Source: Geosiphon pyriformis (taxonomy: Eukaryota > Glomeromycota > Glomeromycetes > Archaeosporales > Geosiphonaceae). From it: 64,000 nt of DNA. The stretch covers positions 675,400-739,399 of the forward strand of contig JAAOMT010000372.1 of the NCBI GenBank assembly GCA_016748015.1. Direction: 5' to 3'. Made by a program: the position numbers and the translations under genes. Below, piece after piece: positions 10,544 to 22,055 of the stretch. The notes beneath the pieces are model-generated. The model was not told where the DNA came from and did not search any database. It saw only the letters and a list, made by a program, of their open reading frames with translations. Every line of letters begins with the position of its first letter. Within the stretch, counting starts at the first letter, position 1.

Positions 10544-13500
10544 TGGAGCTGGTGTGGAGATTTGCTACATGTAATGTTCGAGGTATTAATGTCTCTATCA
10601 AGCAGGCAGATGTTGTTCATTGACATAAAGAGTCTGAGAATGTAGTGTCTTTTATTACAGAAACAAAGTTGAGGCCTAACATCAGGTCTTGGATCATAAA
10701 CAAGTTTGAGGAAGTACGTGTCTTCTCTTCTGGTTTGGATAAAAGATTTTTTGGTGCTGAGGTGGCTATTATTATAAACAGTTCTTTGGCTTGTCATGTT
10801 TCCAAGATTGAAGACATTTCTGGTCAGATTATTTTGGTATGGCTTCTTTTCAAAGGCAAGCTTTCTGTTACAGTTTTGGGTTTGTATGCTAGTGCTTTTG
10901 CTGTGGACAGATTTGGTTAGACTTTGGAGATCAACTCTCTTATTGTTAAGGCTGTTAACTCCAGCATGTTTGTGGTTTTTGGCAGAGATTTTAATGAAAA
11001 TGGCTCTAGGAAAAGTGCAAGTTTCAAGTTTTGTTCAGATCTTGATTTGGTTAATTTATTTGCTGGGCATCCACTTGTTAATACTCCTATCTGGAGCAAC
11101 TCAAGAGGTGTTGTAAAAGTTATTGATTTTATTTTTGTGAGTAAAAGTCTGTCTTTTGCAATGACTGGTCATTAAGTTGAACCTGCTTCTGAATTCTTTG
11201 ATACTAATCACAATGCTGTTTTGATCTCGATTGGCTTGGGTGGTCTGCTGAATACTAGCCTTAATAGTGTATATAAACAAGCTAATAGGAATAGGTGGAA
11301 ATTCAAAATTAAGGAAATTGGTATTGATAAGTGGTTGCATTTTAAGGAATGCTCACTAACCAGATTTTTGGCTAAATCTGTTGAGTTTAATAGTGTAAAA
11401 GTTGATGGAAATTTGGATGTTATGTAAGAGATCTTTAAGAACATGATGGTTGAGGCTGTTGATGAAGTGTTCTTTAAATGCTGGTTTAGTAAGCTAGATT
11501 GTTCGAAAAATAGACATTCATCAAGATTTTTCAAACTGAAATTGTTGGTGGCCAAATTGGTAAAGTGTTTAAGGGTATCTGACAGTTCTGAAACTGATCA
11601 CTTAATCTAAGCTTGGTCTAAAGTCAATAAAAAAGAGGCTTCTGGCTTGTGTAATATAATTGATGACAGTGCGAGTTTGGACTCTATTTTATATCACTTG
11701 TCAAATATTAAGAAAAAGTACCACAGGTCCAAATACATTGAATCCAGGGTGGCAAGAAACATATTTATCAGGAAGGTGATTGAAAAATGCATGGAGAACT
11801 TCAGTTCCAATAAAAGACAGATGATTAGAAGTGTTTTGAAGCATCCATTTCGCAAAGTAGTGCTTGACTATTTAGTTGTAAATAATGATCTGATATTGTT
11901 GCTTGATAAGGTTAAATCCACAGTTGATAATATTATGGAAGAGTGGACAAGGAAACATGCAATCTCTGATCTCATTCCTGTTTGATGGTCTAATCAGTAT
12001 GCTCCTCTGGATTATGTTGACAATGATGCTTTTAGTGACATTATAAGTTGTATTAGTTCTAATGAGTTTTTTCAGGTGATCAAAAGTTTGTCCAATAGGA
12101 AAGCTGCTGGTCTTTCTGGCATTCTTTAATGAGCTTTGGAAACACAGTGATAAGCTAGTTTTGGGTAGTTTACTGAATATTACTAATGCCTGTTTGGTTT
12201 CTGGTGCTGTACTTACACAATGGAAACAAGCATGAGTCTCTATGATACTGAAACCATATGAATGGGGAAGAACTCTCACCAATACCAGACTGATTGCTTT
12301 GATTGAAACAGCTCGGAAGATACTTTCCAAAATTTTATCTGACAGGATCTTTTTAGCATGCAGTAAGTTTGATGTGTTGCATGGTGATAATTTCTTAGTC
12401 TTGAAAAGAATGTCCACTCAGACTCCAATTTTCACTGTTGGTTTAATTGTTGAGGATGCACTAGAAAAAAATAAAGAGTTGTGGCTGGTTCTCCAGGATA
12501 TAAAAAAAGCATATGACTCAGTTGAGTGGTTTTACATGTTGAACAGTTTGACTAAGATTAAGATGTGTTCCCGCTTTATTAAGTTCTTTGGTGAAATACA
12601 CAATGGCTGTACCAATCAAGTGATGACTGATTTTGGGCTCACACAAGGCTATGTTGTCTATGATGGTCTTGACCAGGAGAAAGTTTTTTCACCATTGTTG
12701 TGGAGAATTTTTTACAATCTTTTGCTCTGCGAAGTCAAAAAACATAAAGAATTATATGAATACAGATTGGACTCAAAGTTTTTTTCTAGATCTGGCAAAT
12801 AAAATCTCAAGGGTAGGTGGACTTCTTTTCTGGCAGCTGGGACTTTTTGTTGATGACACCATTTGGATTAATAATTGCAGGACTGCTACTCAGAATATTC
12901 TAAATATAGCTAGTGAATTTTTTCAGATTAATAACATTTCAATCAACACAGATAAAACAGTGGCCATTCCAATTAACAAAAGAGTAGGATGCCCTCAGCT
13001 GCAGATTAGTGGGTCCAATATTTTAATTGCTAAAAGGAATGAATTTCACAGATATTTGAAAATTTTTTTGTCTACAAGTAGTCTTTCCAAACCCAGTCTG
13101 AGCAAAGCCCATTTAGACATTAGGTTTTTTACAAATATGGTTTTGAGGAAGACTGTTTCAGACAAACAATTTTTGTATCTGGTGTCTGCAATACTTCAGT
13201 TCATAGTTAGCTATAGAATTCAGTTTACTTATATGCTGCTAGATGTGTGTGAAAAATGGGACAGATTGTTGAGAAAAGGCTTTAAACTCAAAGCTAACTT
13301 ACTTAAAGACTTTTCCAATAAAGCTTTGTACCATCCGGAGTTGTATAGTTTGAAGTCATTCGGTTATTTACAAGCTGAGTACTTACTAGCTAACTTGGTT
13401 AATTTCACCAACTCGAAGGGTGTCCTCAGCAGATTGTTTGAACATAGGGCTATGGATCTACAGGCCATCAGTTAGATGCCCCAGCAACCCTTGAGCTTTC

Positions 13501-14010
13501 TGGTCACATTGTCGATCAATCTCACAAACTACTTTCTGGCTGGCATAACCAACATATTGTTGTCATGTGAATTTTTCTTGATCAATAATGTCCCTAATGT
13601 TTTTCGATCTGGCATTGGAGTTCCTGTTGTGGATATATTGGGTGTTAAACTCTACTTGAGTGTGGTTAAATTGCTATGAAGATTTGGCATTGTTTTTGCA
13701 AGCCAGCTTCTGAACTGTCATGGCATATGCTTTAAGTAGAGCACATTTTGCAGATAGAAGAGATTAGACCCCAGGAGCTGTGCTCCTAATTAGTTTGTTT
13801 CTATAGTCAAGTTTATTGAGAACAGTGGTGTGGTTGGTGGTAATTCTGTTGTTTGTCGTTTTGCTTCAAGTGGGTCCTTGTACGATTTTGGGTTCATTAA
13901 TGAACATCTTGTGCAATTTGGATTCAATGTTCTAAATGTTCATACTGATGGCTCGGTTAAGAATTTGGGGTCTGTGGGTGCTTGTGGTGGTGCTGCTACT
14001 TACTTCTCAT
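10543..14010 (+). pseudogene. LINE A ORF2, first part: endonuclease, reverse transcriptase, start of RNase H
   Basis: ORF2 starts at ATG 10543, overlapping the ORF1 stop by one base (TAATG). The AP-endonuclease domain shows TCNVRGI at the start, FITETKL, GRDFNENG, IDFIFVS and TNHNAV, the last at the position of the catalytic His. The reverse transcriptase shows LQDIKKAYDSVEW (motif A) and LFVDDTIW (motif C, FVDD) near 12850. The RNase H domain begins with HTDGSVKNLG near 13945 and is then interrupted by the solo LTR at 14011. In-frame stops at 10621 and later, plus frameshifts near 12125 (one extra base compared with LINE D) and 12790, show it is not functional. Confidence 0.85.
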
Positions 14011-14415
14011 TGTTACGGATAAACTTGGTGGGTATGTGAAATGATAACGTTTGGTGCTCTCAATTATTGATGATGCGTCTTCCGTGTAATTCTGTTGGCT
14101 TAGTCTTGATTATCAGTCTCTGAAGGTCTATTTCTGAATGTGAATTTTATCCATTGAGTTCTTTAGTTATAAGACACAGAGTTTGTCTTTCATTAATTGC
14201 AATGTTTTTCGTAAATGTGAACTTTCTTTTCTGAGCTAACAAGCACAGTCGTTAGGGTTTGGCATTGTCTTTTTGCCCTTCTGGTAAGCTAACAAGATAA
14301 TATTAATATCCAAAACTTAGAGGGAGCTTCCCTTTTTTACCAGACTATCACAAAGTCTATTCTCAAACAGTCGATTTTACTATATTGCCACTCTACAAAA
14401 ATAAGACAGAAAAAG

Positions 14416-14449
<34 letters not shown>

Positions 14450-15094
14450 GAAAAGATAAATTAGTATCGTCAATTGCCGTGATCAAGAGCGATTGGTCCA
14501 AATCATTAATAGATTCGAGGCAGTTATGCTAAAAGCATCTGTCCTAGAACAGAGGTATGAGACAAAAATTAATTCACGTAAATTCCATGAAGTTCGAGAA
14601 CATGAATTCGTGATTCTGATTTCTTTAATAATTGGTTTATTTCAAGAGATAAAATAAGAAAGATAATAAAGGATGAAGAGGTATGGATAATTTTAATTCT
14701 TGTCTAAAGGTTCGTATCTATCTGTCTGTCTTTTTTCACTTCTATCACTACTTGTTTTTATACATTTTTTTGGTTTTACAGAATTGCTTTCAATTGTCTC
14801 GCTATTGCTAGCTATTGCTTTGTTGTTTCTGTTATTGTTTCGTTTTTCTATATTATTGCTAGTTATCCTATGTTATAACACATTATCTGACATTATTACA
14901 TGTTATTCTGTATTATCCTGCATTATAACACATTATTCTATGTTATTGCGTGTTATTCTGTGTTATTCTGCATTATGACATGTTATCCTATGTTATAACA
15001 TGTTATCCAACGTTATTGTGCATTATTCTGTGTTATGTCATGTTTTGATCATGTTTCTTCATAACTTTAGATCGGTTTTTCTATTCGGGTAACA
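14011..15094 (+). mobile_element. Solo LTR inserted in the RNase H region of LINE A
   Basis: A 1084-base segment starts TGTTACGG and ends CGGGTAACA, the inverted TG...CA ends typical of LTRs here. The flanking 4-mers are TCAT (14007-14010) and CTGT (15095-15098); both can derive from CCGT by C-to-T/G-to-A changes. Removing the segment plus one 4-mer joins the LINE frame exactly (YFS to CTNLDVG), matching LINE D at this point. It is non-coding. It contains an A/G-rich run at 14405-14455 and a variable tandem repeat at about 14850-15045. TTTGGTGCTCTC at 14049 resembles the primer-binding site of other elements here. Length and ends suggest a gypsy LTR of a family different from Z, X and Y. Confidence 0.75.
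14850..15045 (+). repeat. Degenerate tandem repeat, about 12-14 bases per unit
   Basis: Variants of a unit close to CATGTTATYCTGTGTTAT are repeated about 15 times inside the solo LTR, with point variation and a partly palindromic feel (TATAACA and TGTTATA alternate). The unit length is about 12-14 bases and varies. Such arrays in LTRs are often promoter or enhancer repeats; no role can be shown here. Confidence 0.7.
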
Positions 15095-15098
15095 CTGT

Positions 15099-15607
15099 GC
15101 ACCAACCTAGATGTGGGTGTTAGGGTTTATGGTCTGCTGTTTTCAACTTTTGCAAAACTGCAGGCTATTGCTCTTGCTTTGGACTGCATTTCTGCTTTGA
15201 GCTCTGTTGTTTTGCATATGGTCAGCCAGGCTTCTTTGATTATATGTGTGTCTTTGGGCTGTTCTGTTAACCCTGATTTTTGCGAAAAATGCTGGATTAA
15301 AAAGGAATGCATCCATTCTACTATTGTTTCTAAAAATCTGTCAGTTGCTTGGGTCAAGGTTAAGAGTCACTCTGGGATTATTGGCAATAAGTGTGCTAAT
15401 TTTTTTGTAGATGCTGTCACCAATTCGAAGTTTGTGCTGTCTGTCAGTGTAATGCATTGTTTTCTTGCTGTTGAAGGTAGATCTGTATCAGGTAATGCTC
15501 GTCGCTTTGTGAGACATCTGTTTGATGCTGTTAATTTTGCTGGATGAGAATCTAGATGTGCTAGATATGCTGTGGATTTTGATCTCAATGTGCATTTTGA
15601 TATGCGC
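15099..15607 (+). pseudogene. LINE A ORF2, second part: rest of RNase H
   Basis: This continues the RNase H domain after the solo LTR: STFAKLQAIALAL, then WVKVKSHSGIIGNKCAN. In the usual enzyme these would contain a catalytic Glu (AELxAI) and a final Asp (GNxxAD); here they are Lys and Asn. A TGA at 15545 interrupts the frame. The coding sequence is cut at 15607 by LTR element Z and resumes at 23010. Confidence 0.8.
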
Positions 15608-16244
15608 TGTTATTAGATGAAATTAGAGATATTATTTAGCATAAAATTATCTTTATAATTCCTATCATTAATTAGCATATATTATCATTTCAAATTATCA
15701 CTTATTACATTAGCAAAATGTCTGAAATTATCATTTAATTAATAACCCAAATTGTACATAACACAAATATAACCTAATTGTGATGATCAATCATGCAATA
15801 CCCCAAAATATGTAACATTCAAAAGTTTGCCAAAATTTGTAGAAATTCGCCAAAATAATTGATAGTTCACCAAAATATTTAATAGTTTGCAGAAATAACT
15901 TGTAGTTCACCAAAATGTATCTTTAGTTCAGTGAAATTATAGAAAAGAGCAAAGTTCAAGTTCATAAAATAGTGTTATGACAAGTTGTATAAAAGAAGAG
16001 CTTCTCTTTTTGAGAAAATGTATCTTACTTTAGATTTATTAATTAAAATCATCCCTTACACACAAAAACAAAATAAATATCAAATAATTTGAAAAATCAA
16101 AATCCTTAGTTATTTCCCTTTTGAAATTAACCAATTCCTACTAAACAGTTTGAAATTGATTAACTACCAATTTCAGTAAACTGTTAAAATGCTTCCAGGT
16201 CTGGATCCAAAATGACTTTAACAAATCAATTCCTTATTTCTTTT

Positions 16245-16317
<73 letters not shown>

Positions 16318-16642
16318 CTTTTCTTATCATAATCATTAGGATAGTCTACAGACGAGAATTCCTGTAGAAGAGTTGACTTTCACAGCAAAGTAACTACACA
16401 TTTTTGTAAGCTTTCAGATGAGCAATTCCTAGGAAAGAGTTGACGTTTACTACAACATAACTACACAAAGCAACTGGCACAGAATTGGCCATTCCACTTA
16501 TAAGCCCAGCAGTTCAAATTATAGGAGATAATTTGAAGATAAATTCAGTTATCGAAGGTTCAAACACTTCCCATAGTTGTGAATTAACAGCATTACAACA
16601 AACATACAAAAGCTAAGAAGAGACCAAAAACCTCTGGTAATA
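15608..16642 (+). repeat. 5' LTR of element Z
   Basis: The sequence is closely similar to the 3' LTR (22024-23005) along its whole length. It is about 50 bases longer, mainly because of a longer poly(T) tract (about 16245-16318). It contains a TATA box (15988-15995) and, at about 15820-15945, some five imperfect copies of a 20-22 base unit built around AGTTCACCAAAATA. Confidence 0.93.
15988..15995 (+). promoter_or_regulatory. TATA box of element Z LTR
   Basis: TATAAAAG is followed by GAAGAGCTTCTC. It is conserved in the 3' LTR (22404-22411) and in the solo LTR at 48225-49235, so it is the likely promoter core of this family. Confidence 0.6.
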
Positions 16643-16644
16643 TT

Positions 16645-16660
16645 TAGTGCTCTCCCATGG
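16645..16660 (+). other. Primer-binding site of element Z
   Basis: Two bases after the 5' LTR comes TAGTGCTCTCCCATGG. With the first G restored (TGG) it is complementary to a tRNA 3' end reading GGAGAGCACCA, as for a normal tRNA-primed LTR element. Element X has TGGTGCT at the same place (35830). The tRNA identity is not determined. Confidence 0.6.
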
Positions 16661-16687
16661 AAATAACACAGCAACAACAAATTCAAA

Positions 16688-18020
16688 GTGGCAACCACAT
16701 CAAACACAGCAACTTTAGAGTATTACCAGTCAATTTACACCCACTGCAAGCAAAGATTCAACATTCTAGACGGAATTGAAGTTGTCAAGAAATCAGTATA
16801 CCAATACATTAAAAACTACATCAACAATTATCTTTTTGGAAACTACAATATTTCAGAAGTTAAAAGCAACCTCTATAATAATTTAGTGCACTATTCACAA
16901 TTGAGAACAGAAGACTTAAACAGTAAAACACTTGCTACCTACTTTCAAGAACTTAATTTTAACATTATTGAGTATTGTGAAGAAAAATACCCAGTACAGT
17001 CTAAATACTCTTTTGATTTTGAATTAGATACAGAAACAAGCAACAAAGGCAAACAAAGATTGAAGCAATACCCAAGAACCACTCCAAACACTCTAACACT
17101 ACAAAAGACAACTACCAAACACTTACAAACACCTGAACAAAGAACCAGTTCAAAACTTCCACTTACTATCACACCTTTTCTAGCTTTACTTGCACAAGCA
17201 CAAACACCTAATTCACTCTTAAATCAATTTGCAAAACCAGAAGATTTTACGTCATTCAGAAGTCTCACCAGACAACAAGAACCCCTTCAAACTAGTTCCA
17301 ATCTTCTTAACTTTCTAGCTGAAAATCAAAGTGAATACTCTGAGACAGCAGTGAATGAAGAAAACAACTCTAAAATACCTAAAAAAGAATCAATAGACAG
17401 TAAAAACAAAGAAGACAAAATGACAGCATACATTGCAAAAATCTCTGAATTTAATAGAAAAGACATTGAAACCAGTCCTCAAGAATGGCTTGACCAAGTT
17501 ACTAAAGCTGGAGATGCAAATGGATGAAATGCTGCCAGAATGTTAAGAACAATTCCCTACTTTCTCACAGGAACAGCAAACAAATGATTTGAAAACTTGA
17601 CTACCTTTTTTAATGACTGAACAGCTTTCAAAACTGTCTTCTTAAAACAATTCACCGATAACAACACCTTAATCACATTTCGAAATTATTTTCACAATAT
17701 CAACAAGAACCCTTCAAATTTGTCATGACTTATATTGGAAAATTCAACAAACTTCTCAGATGAATTTGCCAACTTGAAACTAATAATTATTATTTTGATG
17801 CTCAAATCTTGAATCAATTTATCACTGATTTAAAGAATAAACTGATTAAAAAAATTCACCCACATGCCCCAGAAGATTTAAACTTTGCCATTCAGCATGC
17901 AAAGAGATATTAAATGGCCATGAAAGAAGCCAATCATATAAAACTTGTGAACTTAGCCATTGGAAAAACCAGCTCAGCAGCTGAGGAAAAAATTGACCAA
18001 CTTACAAAGAAAGTTGAAAA
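16688..18020 (+). pseudogene. Element Z gag (broken)
   Basis: An open stretch of 279 codons (16688-17524) is followed by readable gag sequence containing TGA codons where Trp or Arg is expected (NG*NAARM, ANK*FENL, ND*TAFKT). A frameshift lies near 17695; the next frame reads FVMTYIGKFNKLL, DAQILNQFITDLKNKL and HPHAPEDLNFAIQHAK, typical of gypsy gag. No CX2CX4HX4C knuckle is found, and the sequence passes into pol near 18020. The first codon of the open stretch is GTG, so the true start is uncertain. Confidence 0.75.
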
Positions 18021-21000
18021 CTATTTCACCTTTTGGAAAACACTCTGAAATCTATACCTGCCCAAAGCCAACAACTACCCAACAAATTTTTGAGTCCAAT
18101 GAACAAATTTGCTTGGAACATAATATCTCAATCCCAAATATTTACATCCCAGAAAGAACAAAGAAAGTTCAAGTTACTTTTTACAACCCCAATAATTACC
18201 CCATAGTTTTATTAAATAACTTAGAAATTGGAGTTATTCACAATAATATCTTTCAACAAGAATCACCCCAAACAGTCCCCGATTTCTCTGAAATTATTGG
18301 ACATTCACTACCAAAAATCAACCCAAATCCCAGCTCTGAAAACTACTATGTTGTCATGGAAAAACTATCTCGAATCAACATGGGACAACTTGAATCACAA
18401 CAACAGAGCCAGCTCAAAGAGCTAATTGCAGAATTTGCTAATATCTTTGCCAAAAACAACAATGACTTAGGAAGAACCAATTTGGTTCAACACCAAATCT
18501 ATACAGAAGATGCCAAACCAAGGCAACAGCAAGCCTACCAAGTTGCTCCAAAAAGTCACCAATTTATCCGTGAAGAAGTACAATGGATGCTCAACAATGG
18601 GCTTATTTAACCATCAATGAGTCTATGGGCCTCATCTGTGGTCTTAGTTAAAAAGAAAAATGAAAAGATACAATTTTGTATTGATTATCGACAACTTAAC
18701 AGTATCACCATTGGAGATTCTTATCCCCTTTTCTGAATTGATGATATGTTAGATGCCCTTGGAAAGGCCAAATACTTTTCAACATTAAATTTAGAAAGTG
18801 GATACTGGCAAGTTGCCATGGATCCCAAAGATCATTCCAAAACAGCATTTACCACTTAAGGAGAAAATTACAAGTTCAACATAATGCCTTTCGGATTATG
18901 CAATGCACCAGCAACATTTCAGAGATTAATGGATATTGTGTACAAAGAACTTCTTTGGAAGTCAGTAGTCGTTTATCTTGATAATACTGATGTATATTCT
19001 CCATCATTCGAATGACACTTAAAACACTTACAAAAAGTTTTTCAACAATTATGAAAAGCAGAACTGAAACTCAACATCAAAAAATGCTACTTTGGAAAAA
19101 CAAGCTTGGTCTTCCTTGGTCATATCATTAGTAAAGATGGAATCAAACTGGATTCTGGAAAAATCAGCACTGTTAAAAACTTCAAAACTCCTCAAAACAC
19201 TACAGAACTAAGAGGATTCATAGAGTTAGCCTCCTACTATCAGAAGTTTATCAAAAAATTCTCAGAAATCACAAAACCTCTCAACCAGCTTACCACCAAA
19301 AACGTCAAATACAAATGGACTGCTGAACACCAAAACACATTTGAAATCCTCAAAGAAAAACTAATGACAGCTCCAATTTTTGCCTATCCAGATTTCAGCA
19401 ACCGATTCCAGTTAGCAACAGATGCCTTTTATACTGCCTTTGGTGCCATCCTATCACAGTTAGATGACAATAAAAATGAGCAAGTAATTGCTTATGCTAG
19501 CAGAACATTGAAACCAGCCAAAAAAAACTACCCTGCAACAGAATTAGAAACTGCAGCAGTAATTTGGGCCCTACATCACTTCAACCTTTACTTCAAACCC
19601 AAAGAATTTGATATTATTACTGATAATATTGGACTCAAATGACTTCAGAACAAAAACACTCAGCTAAATGCAAAACAAACCCGATGGACAGGATTTTTAG
19701 CCAACTACCAATACATTGTACATCACAAACCAGGAAAACTCCACACTAACATTGATTGTCTCTCAAAAATGAGGCAAGCTTAGAATACAAAACCAACACC
19801 CATTTGAATTAACAACAAAACAACAAACAATGAATCCCGAAAACTACAACAATCTTAAACAATATTTAGAGACATTAACAATTCCAACAGATTGGTCCCC
19901 AAATAAAAAACATTGGTTACAACAACAAGCCAAACAATATTTCTTACACAATAACATGATTTATTATTGAAACTTCAGAAACTCAGACAATCTGCTCAGA
20001 TTAATACAAGAACATGAAAAAAAACCATTTTATATAACATGTATTCAGACTTTTCATCAACACACCTAAGAAAAAACAGCACCACCCAGAAAACACTAGA
20101 ATATTACTTTTGGCCTCGAATGAGAAAAGACATTCATGAATACATTAAGTCTTATGATAGTTGTCAAAGAAGAGAAGGAACTCGCCCTACAGAATCTTTA
20201 AACCCAATCAAAGTTGAACAGCCTTTTAACTGAGTTGGTATTGATTTAGTCGGACCACTATCTATTACAAACCAAGAAAACCATTATATTGCAGTAGCTG
20301 TAGACTATCTTACCAAATGGCTTGAAGCCAGAGCTATTCAACGAGCAGATGCAAAATCAGTAGCAAACTTTATCTATGAAGACATCATTTGTAGACATGG
20401 ATGCCCAATAAAACTTTTATCTAATCAAGGAACACATTTCGTGAACAATTTAATCCAGGAAATTTGTGAACAATTTAATGTCAAGAGACCATTATCTTTG
20501 CCCTATTATCTACAAACAAATGGACTTGTAGAATGTTTCAACAGAACATTGTGTGAATCATTAGCCAAAGTCTCAACTGATTTTAAGCAAAAATGGGATT
20601 TCTTTATTCCATCAGTATTATTAGCATATAGAACACTAAAACAAGATACCACAAAACACACATCATTTGATTTAATCTACGGAAGGACAGCAACATTACC
20701 AATTAGTTTCATAATAGAAACATATCCAGTACAACCAATTAATAAAGACAACTTTCAGGAAACACTACAACGAAGAGTCTACACTCTGCTTAGCACATTG
20801 AAAGAAAAACAACGAATAGCAGCCACCTATATTAAACACTCCCAAGCTCGACAAAAAGAATGGCATGATGACAAATTGCCTCCAGTTACCAATAAATTTA
20901 AAATTGGAAACAAAGTTCTTTTACACAGAACTAAAGCTAAAAAACAATAGAGTGGAAAATTTGAAAACAAATAGGATAGACCATTTTTTATCCATGAAGT

Positions 21001-21214
21001 CCTAGACAATGAATCATATAAGCTAAGACTTGATGACAAAATCTTAGCAAAAGTTGCACATAGAGATCGTTTGAAACACTATAATTCCAGAAACAATCCT
21101 AAACTATTGATTCCACAAATTGGTACACATTCCCCTTTAATCAATCCCGAAGATATTCTCCGAAATTTAGAACCAATAGTTGTCATTGAACAACCTCCCA
21201 ACTTGAACACTTAA
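17960..21214 (+). pseudogene. Element Z pol: reverse transcriptase, RNase H, integrase (broken)
   Basis: Mostly one frame with about ten nonsense codons. Reverse transcriptase: FCIDYRQLNSITI, NIMPFGLCNAPATFQRLM, then YLDNTD where YLDD is expected, so a catalytic Asp is lost. RNase H: LATDAFYTAFGAIL, ELETAAVIWAL, DIITDN. Integrase: YYFWPRMRKDIHEYIKSYDSCQ (only the CC part of the zinc site is clear), GIDLVGPL (first Asp), LLSNQGTHF (second catalytic Asp replaced by Asn) and GLVECFNRTL (Glu present). The C-terminus ends TAA at 21212-21214. The region before 18600 has no DSG/DTG protease motif, which points to an internal deletion at the gag-pol junction. No chromodomain is visible. Confidence 0.88.
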
Positions 21215-21336
21215 TTTAAATTTATTATTATAATTATCTTCTTATAATTTAGAAACAATCTCACAAAAACAAAACAAAAACAACATAAAAATCCATACAC
21301 CAAAAATAATTTTCTTTTATTTTCAAATCTCTTATA

Positions 21337-22055
21337 ATGACTATTCCTCAAAACATTTAACAATTATCTCAAAAACTAATGTTAGCTTTAAAAACAATAT
21401 CCGAATTATCTATTACTGTTACTGGAAACCACATTAATTATACTAAAACAGAAGTAGTTACAAATTCAGCCCCAAATTCACGAAAATATTACCTGTATAA
21501 GAAGAACACAAGAAATTATTTTGGAATTTACCTGCCAGAACTTTTAAAACTTGCTTTAAGAGAAAACTTAATGCTTATTCTAATTAGTATTCCACCAAAT
21601 GCTACAATTCAACAAAGATTTCAACTGTGTCTCAATAAGGAAAGCACTGAATACTCTCCAATTTATAGATATTTCCACATTGGAAAAACGCTCTACGAAC
21701 AAAAACTGGAACTTACAACAGCAAACCTCACAAAAAAAGCTATTCAGAAACAACTCTACAATGAATTCAAGACAACAGCTGGACCAACAAATAGTTGCTA
21801 CAAGCTCAGAGCTGCTCTTAGACTTTATGACCTATTCCACACTTGTGAAAACATCCTACAAAACCCAATTTTACAACCCTTGAAGATTCAATACATTGGA
21901 AAGCTCACAGAACTGAAATTTCAACAATTTTCAGACCAAATTTCTTCAATAATTTGGATTATTATCTGGAAATTACAGACAGTACTTGGACTTCAATCGA
22001 GCTCAGTCTTGAGGAGGAGGTTATGTTACCAGATGAAATTAGAAATATTATTTAG
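21337..22055 (+). pseudogene. Element Z third ORF, unknown function
   Basis: Between integrase and the 3' LTR lies an ORF starting MTIPQNI at 21337. One TAA falls at a likely Gln codon (21358). It is open from 21379 and runs to TAG at 22053-22055, 32 bases inside the 3' LTR. One frameshift near 21935 must be assumed: the frame DYYLEITDSTWTSIELSLEE then runs through the purine tract and ends PDEIRNII. The product would be about 239 residues, soluble, Lys/Asn/Leu-rich, with no membrane segment, so it does not look like an envelope protein. I do not recognise it. Confidence 0.55.
22011..22020 (+). other. Polypurine tract of element Z
   Basis: GAGGAGGAGG lies three bases before the 3' LTR, the expected plus-strand primer site. 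It also lies inside the third ORF, where it encodes part of LEEE. Confidence 0.75.

Noticed and set aside
14850-15045. Regularly spaced short repeats that could suggest a CRISPR-like array
   Set aside because: The units are contiguous and variable, without unique spacers, inside a eukaryotic LTR.
17525-20234. Many in-frame TGA codons in element Z, as if TGA encoded Trp
   Set aside because: Several TGA sites fit Trp, but others fit Arg (CGA-to-TGA at PLF*IDD, FE*HL, QL*KAEL). TAA and TAG also occur, normal TGG codons are common, and host genes use TGA as stop. C-to-T/G-to-A decay explains all of it.
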